The notes under the pieces were generated by a model. The model searched no databases. It was given only the letters and a program-made list of their open reading frames with translations, and was not told where the DNA came from. DNA of 64,000 bases from contig CAKSWC010000007.1 in the NCBI GenBank assembly GCA_934511365.1, positions 1-64,000 on the forward strand, read 5' to 3'. Source of the DNA: an uncultured Eubacteriales bacterium (lineage in GTDB: Bacteria > Bacillota > Clostridia > Oscillospirales > Acutalibacteraceae). Below, piece after piece: positions 16,466 through 23,263 of this stretch (position 1 is the first letter of the stretch; each line of letters begins with the position of its first letter). Position numbers and translations under genes: made by a program.

Positions 16466-18223
16466 ATGGAAAAACCGACAAAGGAATATAAACGCCGGCT
16501 TGAAAGCAGGCGCAGGCTCTTTTTCAGCCGGGGAAAGCTTGAGTCGCTCTGCGATATGCTCAAAAGGATGAAGCTTTGTTACGGCGGCCGGGACTGCATT
16601 GTTGAAAAGGTCAAAAAGGAAGTTGTTACCCATACCGTTGACGATTTTTATTTTGACGTTCTTTCCGTTGCCGCGTTCCTTAAAAGCCGCGGCTTTCAAA
16701 ACCGACACATCGCAATCGTCGGCGAAAACTCATATAACTGGCTCACCGCTTTTTTTGCTGCAAGCTGCCTCGGTGCGGTTGCGGTTCCCATTGATAAGGA
16801 GCTGACCGACCCGGAGATTGCAAAGCTTTGCAAAAAGGCCGATTGTAATGCGCTGTTTTTCAGCCGGACATATAAAAACGCCGCGCTCGGCTGCAAAACA
16901 AAGGGGGACTTCCTCTCTGTCTGCATGGACAAAAGCTCGGCGGATCTCACGTTTGAAGCCGTCCTTTTTGAGGGCAGGAAACTTCTTGAACGTATCGGCG
17001 ATGAAAACGAGCTGCTTTGCGCAAAGCCGGAGAACCCGGCTGCGATTATTTTCACCTCCGGCACCACGGGGGAAAACAAAGGCGTTGTTTTGACCCACCG
17101 CAACCTTGCTTCAAACGTCAACGCGGTTCTTGATTCGATTGAGCATTTTTACAGCGCGATGTCCGTCCTGCCAATGAACCACGCTTATGAGCTTTCGTGC
17201 TGCGTTCTTTCGGCGCTCTGCCTCAATGCGGTGCTGTATATCAATGACAGTTTGCGCCACTTCAGAAAAAATCTTGCCGAGTTTAAGCCGGAGGCCATGG
17301 CGGCCGTTCCGCTGCTTATGGACAATATATATGAACAGATAATCAAAGCCGCTTCTTCCTCCGGAAAGCTCCAAAAGCTTATGAAAGCGGCAAAGCTCAG
17401 CGAGGCTCTCCTCAGAGTCGGAATCGACATCAGAAAGCCTCTTTTTGCGTCCGTGCGCAAAGAATTCGGCTATCGCTTTCCCGTGATATCCGTCGGCGGC
17501 GCTCCGGTCAACGGCGAAAGGGCGCGTTTCCTTGCCGCGCTCGGCTTTTCAATATACATAGGATACGGACTGACGGAAGCCTCGCCCCTTGTTGCAGTCA
17601 ACGGTGATGTTATCAAAAACTGCGAAAGCGTTGGAAAGTGCGTGAGCGGTACCGAATGCCGCATTGTTCGGCCGGACGCGGACGGAGTCGGTGAAATTGC
17701 CGTTAAAGGGAGCAATGTTTCAAAGGGCTATTACAAAGATGAAAGCGCCACCGCGGCCTCTTTCAAGGATGGCTGGTTTTTGACCGGAGATTACGGCCGG
17801 ACGGACAAGGATGGCAATCTTTACATCTCCGGGCGGAAAAAGAACCTCATCATTCTTGACAACGGAAAAAATATTCACACCGAAATTCTTGAAGCTTATT
17901 TCACGGAAAACTGTCCGTTTGTTAAGGAAGCCGTTCTTCTTGAGCATACCCGCCGCGCAAACGGCGAAACGGCAAAACTTCTTGCCCTCGCAGTGAGCGT
18001 TAAGGAAGGCTTTTTTGAAAAGGACAGCGACAGTGAAATGCTTGAAAAAGTCTCCCGTGAGATTTATCGGCTCAATGAAAATCTTCCGGCCTATAAGCGT
18101 GTTGCCGACGTTATGGCGGTGCGTCATGAATTTGAAAAAACCTCAACGCTGAAGATTATCCGAAAAAGCGTTGAGGAAGAATATAAAAAATATGCAGATT
18201 TGAGGGATAAAAACTATGCTTGA
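16466..18223 (+). CDS. Acyl-AMP ligase (acyl-CoA/acyl-ACP synthetase family)
   Basis: 585-aa ANL-superfamily enzyme. It activates a carboxylate with ATP and passes it to a thiol. Motifs: FTSGTTGENKGVVLTHRN (P-loop, about residue 190), YGLTEASPLV, GDYGRTDKDG, SGRKKNLIIL and the C-terminal catalytic lysine segment TSTLKIIRK. Overall spacing is that of long-chain acyl ligases rather than amino-acid adenylation domains. It ends inside the start of the carrier-protein gene (8-nt overlap), so the likely job is loading that carrier with a fatty acyl group for the condensation protein upstream. Substrate is inference. Confidence 0.85.
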   Translation: MEKPTKEYKRRLESRRRLFFSRGKLESLCDMLKRMKLCYGGRDCIVEKVKKEVVTHTVDDFYFDVLSVAAFLKSRGFQNRHIAIVGENSYNWLTAFFAASCLGAVAVPIDKELTDPEIAKLCKKADCNALFFSRTYKNAALGCKTKGDFLSVCMDKSSADLTFEAVLFEGRKLLERIGDENELLCAKPENPAAIIFTSGTTGENKGVVLTHRNLASNVNAVLDSIEHFYSAMSVLPMNHAYELSCCVLSALCLNAVLYINDSLRHFRKNLAEFKPEAMAAVPLLMDNIYEQIIKAASSSGKLQKLMKAAKLSEALLRVGIDIRKPLFASVRKEFGYRFPVISVGGAPVNGERARFLAALGFSIYIGYGLTEASPLVAVNGDVIKNCESVGKCVSGTECRIVRPDADGVGEIAVKGSNVSKGYYKDESATAASFKDGWFLTGDYGRTDKDGNLYISGRKKNLIILDNGKNIHTEILEAYFTENCPFVKEAVLLEHTRRANGETAKLLALAVSVKEGFFEKDSDSEMLEKVSREIYRLNENLPAYKRVADVMAVRHEFEKTSTLKIIRKSVEEEYKKYADLRDKNYA

Positions 18224-18440
18224 AAAAATTGCTGAACTCCTTTCGGAATATACCGACATTGAACCGGAAAAAATCACCGAAAAGACCAACTTCAAAAACG
18301 ACCTTGCGCTCGATTCACTTCAGCTCATCAATCTTGCCGGAGCGGTTGAGGAGGCGTTTGACGTAACAATCTCCGACCGCGACGCAATGAATCTTCAAAC
18401 CGTTGGCGACGTTATCCGCTTTGTTGAATCTCAGCAATAA
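18216..18440 (+). CDS. Acyl carrier protein
   Basis: 74 aa, the usual length of a free-standing ACP. The phosphopantetheine site is Ser34 in LALDSLQLIN, with the standard acidic helix around it. The gene overlaps the ligase gene by 8 nt; GAGGG lies 9 nt before the ATG. It is not next to fatty-acid synthesis genes, so it is probably dedicated to the condensation/ligase pair. No phosphopantetheinyl transferase is in the window. Confidence 0.9.
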   Translation: MLEKIAELLSEYTDIEPEKITEKTNFKNDLALDSLQLINLAGAVEEAFDVTISDRDAMNLQTVGDVIRFVESQQ

Positions 18441-18503
18441 GCGGCGCCGGACCGCACCCGAAAAGAATTATAGAATTTTTAATTGTTGTTTGCGTATTAA
18501 CTG

Positions 18504-18532
18504 TTGACAAACTGTGAACGTGGTGCTATAGT
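18504..18532 (+). promoter_or_regulatory. Promoter of the small peptide gene
   Basis: TTGACA (18504-18509), 17 bp, TATAGT (18527-18532): close to consensus and 45 nt before the peptide ATG. Confidence 0.8.
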
Positions 18533-18576
18533 ATAAGTATAGAAATTATAAACTTATACTGAAGGAGGTTGCTGTA

Positions 18577-18654
18577 ATGGAAAAGGTTATTGTTTTGATG
18601 GGACTGATTAAAGATCTTCTCATTCTTGTTAAACACTTTGTTGATATGACCTGA
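18577..18654 (+). CDS. 25-residue amphipathic membrane-active peptide candidate
   Basis: A short ORF with its own consensus promoter (18504), a strong AAGGAGG 8 nt before the ATG, and a terminator 20 nt after the stop. The peptide begins MEKVIVLMGLIKDLL and ends FVDMT. It has no signal peptide or cysteines. On a helical wheel most charged residues (E2, K12, D13, K19, H20, D23) fall on one face and Leu, Ile, Val, Met fill the rest, like phenol-soluble modulins or type I toxin peptides. It follows the condensation/ligase/carrier operon by 136 bp. I recognise no family; function is inference from shape. Confidence 0.6.
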   Translation: MEKVIVLMGLIKDLLILVKHFVDMT

Positions 18655-18675
18655 GTTGCTGCTTTGAACTTCATG

Positions 18676-18708
18676 GAGCTGTCGCATTCGCGGTGGCTCT
18701 TTTGTTTT
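18676..18708 (+). terminator. Terminator of the peptide transcript
   Basis: GAGCTGTCGC (18676-18685), loop ATTC, GCGGTGGCTC (18690-18699): ten pairs with three G-T wobbles, followed by TTTTGTTTT. Confidence 0.85.
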
Positions 18709-18734
18709 GGGTAATTTTATAATCATCCAAATAA

Positions 18735-18816
18735 AAAAATGTCTCCCCTGGGGCACATCGTTGAGAGGTGTGGGGAGTCCTGTTATTTATATTTACCCCA
18801 AAATCTTAAATGTCAA
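18735..18816 (-). ncRNA. Candidate small RNA converging on the peptide gene
   Basis: On the minus strand TTGACA (18816-18811) is followed after 17-19 bp by an AT-rich -10 (AATATAAAT, about 18793-18785). About 10 nt later a GC-rich hairpin starts, CTCCCC (about 18775) to GGGGAG (about 18746), ending in ATTTTTTT. This would make an RNA of roughly 45-50 nt. Its end faces the peptide terminator at a distance of about 30 bp. It could be an antisense-type regulator or a stray terminator; no ORF is seen in it. Confidence 0.35.
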
Positions 18817-19020
18817 CACAAATTAAAAGTAATTTTTTAAACTTGGAAAATTATGCATACCTGCTTGTGGGAATTATCAATGCCAAACAGCACATACTTA
18901 ACACGGGAAAGATTTTTCCTGACTGACCCTGATTTGATTGAAGGCACAATATACACTTAAAAACGTGTGCTTCTCAGTTGACCTGTGGTTACCCAATAAA
19001 CCGATTAAGGAGAAAAAGTT

Positions 19021-19149
19021 ATGGCAAAGCAGAATAAGCAGAACCGTCAGCAGCAACAGCAGCAGAATGAACAGCAGCAGCAACAGCAGCAGAATGAACA
19101 GCAGCAGAATCAGCAGCAACAGCAGAACCAGCAGCAGAACAAATTCTGA
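19021..19149 (+). CDS. 42-residue Gln/Asn-rich protein
   Basis: AAGGAG lies 7 nt before the ATG and a strong terminator follows the stop, so this is likely a real gene. After MAKQNKQNR nearly every residue is Gln, with Asn-Glu and Asn breaks, ending in NKF. The DNA is a CAG/CAA microsatellite with a repeated CAGCAGCAGAATGAA unit. No hydrophobic core, membrane segment or cysteine. Gln/Asn-rich short proteins occur among clostridial spore proteins (gamma-type SASP and coat-like), and this is one possible role; a prion-like or matrix role is another. Other frames of the same DNA encode Ser/Arg or Leu runs and have no ribosome site. Confidence 0.65.
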   Translation: MAKQNKQNRQQQQQQNEQQQQQQQNEQQQNQQQQQNQQQNKF

Positions 19150-19158
19150 TGAAAAAAG

Positions 19159-19196
19159 AATCCGGGCCGCCCAATAGAGGGATGCCCGGATTTTTT
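19159..19196 (+). terminator. Terminator of the Gln/Asn gene
   Basis: AATCCGGGC (19159-19167) pairs perfectly with GCCCGGATT (19184-19192), followed by TTTTT. Confidence 0.9.
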
Positions 19197-19205
19197 GTGT
19201 TTATG

Positions 19206-19911
19206 TTATTTCTTTTTGAAAATCTGTCTCAAATAGTCATTGAGCGCCTTGAACCATTTGAACAAAGCCGTGAGGGCGCTGAGCAGCTTGTTCTTCGGCT
19301 TTGATTCGGTTTCATACGTTTCGGTTTTGCTGTTATCTTCGGTCATGGGCGTAACGGTGTCTGTTTCCCGGTCATAGACCATGAATTGCGATCTTCCGTC
19401 AATGTCTCTGACCGTGATTCTTTCATCGGAATCGCAGGTTGTTGTAATGAGCCAATCCTCTTCCTTTGTCCAATCGTCATGAATGGCATTCTTCAGGAAC
19501 CATGTGTACTCAGGGAAAACGCAGGTTGAAGCGTCAATCTGCCTGTCCGGAGAGCTATACTTTTCATAGCCGAGAGCCTTGCGCGATTCAATGTATTCAT
19601 CGGAGAAGGTTGTTCCGATTTTGGAAACCGTTGCACCGAGCGAGGAAAACCTTGTATTATTCGTCAAAGTCATTTGTGAGATAGGCTGTGACAAAATACG
19701 GCATAATCTTTTTAACCATCTGCTTGATTGTTTCGCCGTCAACGTCAAAATCATAGACGACGTTTCCGTCCTCGTCAATAATGTCTTGGCTGTTTCCGCG
19801 GAAACAGACTATCTGATATTGCGAGCGAGTGGAAAGCTCAACCGCGGAAACGGGAACAAACAACCCGAAAACCATGATTGCGGCAAGAAGCACCGAAATG
19901 AGTTTTTTCAT
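19206..19911 (-). pseudogene. Decayed paralogue of the secreted hydrolase at 59773
   Basis: The first 84 codons (from 19911) encode a signal peptide, MKKLISVLLAAIMVFG, and a domain aligned with the start of the 59773 protein (IVCFRGNSQDIIDEDG versus VIMIRGDAEHIFGADG). They stop at 19657. A second frame (to 19206) resumes at SSLGATVSKIG, KYSSPDRQIDAST and the tail LFKWFKALNDYL, matching the last 190 residues of the same paralogue. The middle of about 300 residues with the nucleophile is missing and the frames do not join. This is therefore an internally deleted, frameshifted copy with no expected activity. Confidence 0.8.
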
Positions 19912-20010
19912 AAGTTACACTTTCTTCAATCTTTTTAACATAATTTAAACAATCGCACAGCGTTTTGTCAACGGGTTTGGCGCTGATATTTTTTAATTTA
20001 TATTAAAGGC

Positions 20011-20047
20011 AAAAAAAATAAAAGCTCCGGTTCAATCAACCGAAGCT
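20011..20047 (-). terminator. Terminator of tRNA-Arg
   Basis: On the minus strand AGCTTCGGTT pairs with AACCGGAGCT (20046-20023), followed by TTTATTTTTTTT, directly after the tRNA 3' end. Confidence 0.85.
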
Positions 20048-20051
20048 CTTA

Positions 20052-20128
20052 TGGCGCGCCAAGAGGGACTCGAACCCCCGACCTTTTGGTTCGTAGCCAA
20101 ACACTCTATCCAGCTGAGCTATTGGCGC
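20052..20128 (-). tRNA. tRNA-Arg(ACG)
   Basis: 77 nt. Acceptor GCGCCAA pairs with TTGGCGC; D arm GCTCAGCTGGATAGAGT; anticodon arm TTTGG-CTACGAA-CCAAA with anticodon ACG; T arm GGGGG-TTCGAGT-CCCTC; encoded CCA. All arms are intact. It is read leftward, away from the lysis cassette. Confidence 0.97.
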
Positions 20129-20212
20129 ATTTGTTTTTGCCAAAGTATACTATCACAAAGCGGCGTGTTTGTCAAGAGATTTTTGAAACTTTATCCGCTT
20201 TTTTTGCAGGGG

Positions 20213-20430
20213 TTCATTGTAAAATGAAATAGGACAATAGAAAAGTCATAGCGAACGTGATATAATTGAAATTCCCACACAACAAAAAATCACGGGGGAT
20301 CGCTATGACTCAGGAACAGTATACAACAAAACGAAGGAAATTCCAACACTTAACAAGAGAAAAGCGAGCACAAATTGAAATATTGCCGAAACAAAGGCTT
20401 GCAAAAACAGAAGCAGCAAGAGCACGGCCT
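20213..20430 (+). mobile_element. IS30-family insertion sequence remnant
   Basis: A start-like stretch (20220-20304) is followed by an ATG at 20305 and about 42 codons with FQHLTREKRAQIEI, KQRLAKTEAARA, matching the N-terminal helix-turn-helix of IS30 transposases. After about 20430 the similarity ends and no DDE catalytic domain follows; the reading frame goes on only by chance to 20592. So only the 5' end of the element survives. Not active. Confidence 0.55.
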
Positions 20431-20543
20431 TTTGCTTTTCAGAATGCCCTCCCGGTGCAAAAATTGAACGATTGCGAACGGTTTGCTGCTGCCGCTCCTT
20501 TCACTCGCCTTGCGACTTTTTCCACGGAAAGACAAAATTTTCT

Positions 20544-20557
20544 CGAACAAATGTTCG
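20544..20557. promoter_or_regulatory. LexA (SOS) box
   Basis: CGAACAAATGTTCG fits the Gram-positive LexA/DinR consensus CGAACRNRYGTTYG at every position. It ends 9 bp before the -35 of the lysis-cassette promoter. No other gene start is near enough on the left for it to control. Confidence 0.75.
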
Positions 20558-20566
20558 CGGAAAATA

Positions 20567-20595
20567 TTGACAACAGAAAAAACCGCCTGTAAAAT
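20567..20595 (+). promoter_or_regulatory. Promoter of the lysis cassette
   Basis: TTGACA (20567-20572), 17 bp, TAAAAT (20590-20595), 45 nt before the first ATG of the cassette. Confidence 0.75.
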
Positions 20596-20640
20596 ATTAA
20601 TTGTGAAGCCGCAATTCACAGTTTTTTTCAGGAGGTATAG

Positions 20641-20982
20641 ATGGAAAACATCAAAATCAAAATTTCTAAAAAAATTGCAATCTGCAAAAAGAGATATCTC
20701 ATTTCATCAAACGCGGATTACATGGTGACCTTTGACTTTGACGCGGACTGGAACAAGGAAACCGGCAAAGTTGCCCGATTCATCTTTGACGGAGAACTCG
20801 TTGACGTTCCGTTCACCGGAAACACCGTCCTTGTTCCAAAGGTTCTTCCTTGCGAGTCGCTCGGAATCGGCGTTTTTTCGCACTCCCTTTCCTCAACCGT
20901 GGCCGAAATTGGCTGCGTTATTTCCGCAAAAGACTTTGACGTCAGGGCTTTGGGCGGTTCTTTCCGGGGTGAGTGCGAATGA
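20641..20982 (+). CDS. Phage-type hypothetical protein, first gene of lysis cassette
   Basis: 113 aa, mostly beta-strand in character (DYMVTFDFDADWNKETGKVA, LVDVPFTGNTVLVPKVL), no signal peptide or membrane helix. Proteins of this kind sit between tail and lysis genes in Firmicute prophages, but I cannot name a family with confidence. AGGAGG lies 6-7 nt before the ATG. Its stop overlaps the next ATG (ATGA at 20979), pointing to coupled translation with the lysis genes. Confidence 0.65.
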   Translation: MENIKIKISKKIAICKKRYLISSNADYMVTFDFDADWNKETGKVARFIFDGELVDVPFTGNTVLVPKVLPCESLGIGVFSHSLSSTVAEIGCVISAKDFDVRALGGSFRGECE

Positions 20983-21098
20983 AAAAGGACATTCTTGTCT
21001 GCGCGGCAAAGGGCCTTTTCCGCGCTGTGCTTGAGTGGTTTTGCCTGAATGTTGTTCTTGTTCTTTGGCACCTCATTCTCAAAGGAGGAAAGGTATGA
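20979..21098 (+). CDS. 39-residue hydrophobic protein in the lysis cassette
   Basis: MKKDILVCAAKGLFRAVLEW followed by a hydrophobic stretch FCLNVVLVLWHLIL and a basic end. It overlaps both neighbours by ATGA, so it is translated in the chain 20641-20979-21095. One membrane-spanning or membrane-surface helix is likely. Its end encodes the AGGAGG site for the endolysin gene, so it could serve mainly to couple translation, or be a small holin-like or antiholin-like peptide. Confidence 0.55.
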   Translation: MKKDILVCAAKGLFRAVLEWFCLNVVLVLWHLILKGGKV

Positions 21099-21796
21099 GT
21101 GAAGTTTCAAAGCTGATTTTCCACGGCAGGGAACATTGGCTCTCCTCCGCGTTCGGCTATCGCAGTGCGATTGACACACCGGGCGGAAAAACCGCCTCCT
21201 TCCACAGCGGCGCGGACTACGCAACCAACCGGAAAAAGCTTGCGCAATACGCGATTGAAAACGGAACAGTCCTTTCCTGCGGCCGCGACAGAGCCTACGG
21301 AAACGCAAAGTATGTTTGGGTGGCCTATCCGCGTTTGGGAGTGAAAATGCTGCATTACCACCTCAGCCGCATCAGTGTTAAGCCCGGACAGGCTGTGGAC
21401 AAAAACACCGTTCTCGGCCTCACGGGCATGACGGGCTTTGCAACCGGAATCCACCTCCACCTCGGAATCAAAAATCTCTCCGGCGGCGGCTGGCTCGACC
21501 CGGAAAAATGGAGCCGCGAAAACTTCCGTCCGCAGGAGGAAAAAGCATTTTATCCCGGCGATTACAGGGTTTCAAAAGCCGGTGTTTTGAATGTGCGCAA
21601 AGGCGCCGGAACAGAGTTTGCCCGGGTCGGCTTCAGCGAAATGACCGCGGACGCGCAGAAAAAAATCAAAATCCTCGCCGGAAAAAGAGTTGACGGTTAC
21701 GTTAGAGGCGTCACGTTCACCGCGCTTGAAACAAACGGAGATTGGGGTCGGACGCCGAGCGGCTGGGTCAATCTCACATTCTGCGAAAGGGTGTGA
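21095..21796 (+). CDS. M23 (LytM-type) endolysin with C-terminal SH3-like domain
   Basis: 233 aa. Residues about 10-150 form a zinc peptidase of family M23: HSGADY (HxxxD), LHYHLS, and HLHLG supply the metal and catalytic residues. Such enzymes cut peptide crosslinks in peptidoglycan. Residues about 160-233 (VLNVRKGAGTEF, GWVNLTF) look like a bacterial SH3 wall-binding domain. There is no signal peptide, so release needs a holin, and two holin-like genes follow. ATG at 21095 has AGGAGG 5-6 nt upstream. Confidence 0.85.
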   Translation: MSEVSKLIFHGREHWLSSAFGYRSAIDTPGGKTASFHSGADYATNRKKLAQYAIENGTVLSCGRDRAYGNAKYVWVAYPRLGVKMLHYHLSRISVKPGQAVDKNTVLGLTGMTGFATGIHLHLGIKNLSGGGWLDPEKWSRENFRPQEEKAFYPGDYRVSKAGVLNVRKGAGTEFARVGFSEMTADAQKKIKILAGKRVDGYVRGVTFTALETNGDWGRTPSGWVNLTFCERV

Positions 21797-21799
21797 AGC

Positions 21800-22054
21800 A
21801 TGACTGAAATTATTGTTGCCCTTATAACGGGCGGTCTTGCCCTTCTCGGCGTTATCATCACAAGCTCCCGAGCGGCAAAAAGCACCGAATCAAAAATTGA
21901 AACCTGGCGCGCCGTCACGGACTGCAAGCTTGACGAGCTGACGCGCGAGGTGCGCGAACACAACAACTTTGCAAAACGAATGCCTGTTGTTGAAGAACAG
22001 ATTAAGGTTATAAACCACAGAATAACCGACCTTGAAAAAGGCGGAAAAAATTAA
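21800..22054 (+). CDS. Holin-associated membrane protein, XhlA-like
   Basis: 84 aa with one N-terminal membrane helix (IIVALITGGLALLGVIITS) followed by a charged coiled-coil region (DELTREVREH, EEQIKVINHRITDLEK). XhlA-type proteins have the same two parts in the reverse order, so the family is uncertain, but the position between endolysin and holin is typical of lysis modules. Three nt separate it from the endolysin stop. Confidence 0.6.
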   Translation: MTEIIVALITGGLALLGVIITSSRAAKSTESKIETWRAVTDCKLDELTREVREHNNFAKRMPVVEEQIKVINHRITDLEKGGKN

Positions 22055-22068
22055 CGGAGGACAAACAT

Positions 22069-22377
22069 ATGAAATATGACATTACAACAATTCTTGAAGT
22101 TGCAATAACGCTCCTTTCCGCGGTACTTACGGGCTTTCTCATTCCGTTTGTGCGCTCGCGCCTTTCGGCCGAAAAAAAGGAAAGGCTTGAGTTCTGGATA
22201 AAAACGGCGGTCAAGGCCGCGGAGCAGATTTTTAAAAACAGCGAAAAAGCCGGAATTAAGAAAAAGGACTGGGTTGTTCAGTTTCTCCTTTCAAAGGGTC
22301 TTGTTTTTGACGTTGACGAGGTGACCGCCCTCATTGAAAGCGAGGTCTACAGACTAAACTGCAGCACCGCTCAGTAA
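22069..22377 (+). CDS. Phage holin, LLH family
   Basis: 102 aa. One N-terminal membrane helix (ILEVAITLLSAVLTGFLIPFV) and a helical cytoplasmic part with LEFWIKTAVKAAEQIFK and VTALIESEVYRLN, the layout of LLH-type holins, which open the membrane for the endolysin. GGAGG lies 8 nt before the ATG. Last gene of the cassette; a terminator follows at 22389. Confidence 0.8.
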   Translation: MKYDITTILEVAITLLSAVLTGFLIPFVRSRLSAEKKERLEFWIKTAVKAAEQIFKNSEKAGIKKKDWVVQFLLSKGLVFDVDEVTALIESEVYRLNCSTAQ

Positions 22378-22388
22378 AACTCGGGAAT

Positions 22389-22419
22389 AAAAAAAGCCGT
22401 CCAATGGGGCGGCTTTTTT
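22389..22419. terminator. Bidirectional terminator
   Basis: AAAAAGCCGTCC (22391-22402), loop, GGGGCGGCTTTTTT (22406-22419). A and T runs on both sides suit the convergent lysis cassette and SDR gene. Confidence 0.85.
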
Positions 22420-22433
22420 GATGTCGGATTTTT

Positions 22434-23234
22434 TTACGGTCTTTGACCCATCGCTCCCTCAAGGGTGAGCGTTTCGCCGCTCATATACTTAAAGTCCGGC
22501 GAAGCGAGCTGAACGCAGACGCGGCCGATTTCCTTTTCAACGTCTCCGAAATGTCCCATCGGGGGCATTTTTACGTTCGCCTTGAAAGCGTCCGGATATG
22601 CCTGCTCAAACCTTTCAAGCTGAGCCGTCCACGCAAGCGGACAGACAACATTAACATTGATTCCGTCCTTGCCCCACTCCGTTGCAGCAACCCTTGAAAG
22701 GCCTCTGATGCCCTCCTTGGCGGCGGCATAGGCGCACTGGCCGTAATTTCCGAAAAGGCCGGCGCCGGAAGCAAAGTTGATGACCGCTCCCTTTGTTTCT
22801 TTAAGATAGGGATAGCAGGCTTTCATATAGTAAAAAGCGGCGTAAAGACCTGAATAAACCGCAAGGTCAAACTGTTCCGTTGTGTGGTCGGCAATGGTAA
22901 CGCCCGAGGCGGAAGCCTGTGCGTTATTGATGAGAACATCAATCCTTCCGAATGCGTCAATCGCCTTTTTAACAACCTCGCCTACCTTTGCCTCGTTGTC
23001 GCTGCCGGCGCTGACATCCGCCTGAACGGGAAGAACCTTAATGTTATAAAGCCTTTCAAGCTCCTCCTTTGCGTCCTCAAGCTTTTTGAGGTTGCGGCCG
23101 GTGAGAACAAGGTTCGCGCCCTCTTTTGCGTATGCCGTTGCAATGCCGTAACCGATTGAGCCGCAGCTTCCGTCGCTCAGAACCGCGCGGCCGCCGCCGG
23201 TGATGATTGCTGTTTTACCTTCCAAAAATCCCAT
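22434..23234 (-). CDS. Short-chain dehydrogenase, 12-alpha-hydroxysteroid dehydrogenase-like
   Basis: 266-aa NAD(P)-dependent SDR. Cofactor loop TGGGRAV..GSIGYGIA, NNAQ (103-106), catalytic Ser156, Tyr169 and Lys173 (YAAAK). From memory, long stretches (INNAQASASG, YSGLYA.FYYM, INFASGAGLFGN, GLSRVAATEWGKD, PDFKYMSGETLTLEG) match the characterised 12-alpha-hydroxysteroid dehydrogenase of Clostridium sp. ATCC 29733 / C. leptum, which oxidises the 12-OH of cholate. The loop after TGGG is about six residues longer here. ATG at 23234 has AGGAAGGA upstream, inside a longer open frame. Bile-acid specificity is inference. Confidence 0.7.
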   Translation of the reverse strand: MGFLEGKTAIITGGGRAVLSDGSCGSIGYGIATAYAKEGANLVLTGRNLKKLEDAKEELERLYNIKVLPVQADVSAGSDNEAKVGEVVKKAIDAFGRIDVLINNAQASASGVTIADHTTEQFDLAVYSGLYAAFYYMKACYPYLKETKGAVINFASGAGLFGNYGQCAYAAAKEGIRGLSRVAATEWGKDGINVNVVCPLAWTAQLERFEQAYPDAFKANVKMPPMGHFGDVEKEIGRVCVQLASPDFKYMSGETLTLEGAMGQRP

Positions 23235-23263
23235 AGTAATGTTCCTTCCTGCGTTATTGCTTT

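Noticed and set aside
19021..19149. CRISPR-like array in the CAG repeat or the AGATAAT heptads
   Set aside because: Units are too short, have no unique spacers, and no cas genes are in the window.
18938..19177. 79-codon Ser/Arg-rich frame over the CAG repeat, and a Leu-rich antisense frame
   Set aside because: Both are other-frame readings of the Gln/Asn gene; they lack ribosome sites, while the 19021 frame has AAGGAG and a terminator.
20052..20128. tRNA-Arg as the attachment site of a prophage carrying the lysis cassette
   Set aside because: The cassette lies beyond the 5' end of the tRNA, while integration normally uses the 3' end, and no duplicated 3' fragment was seen.
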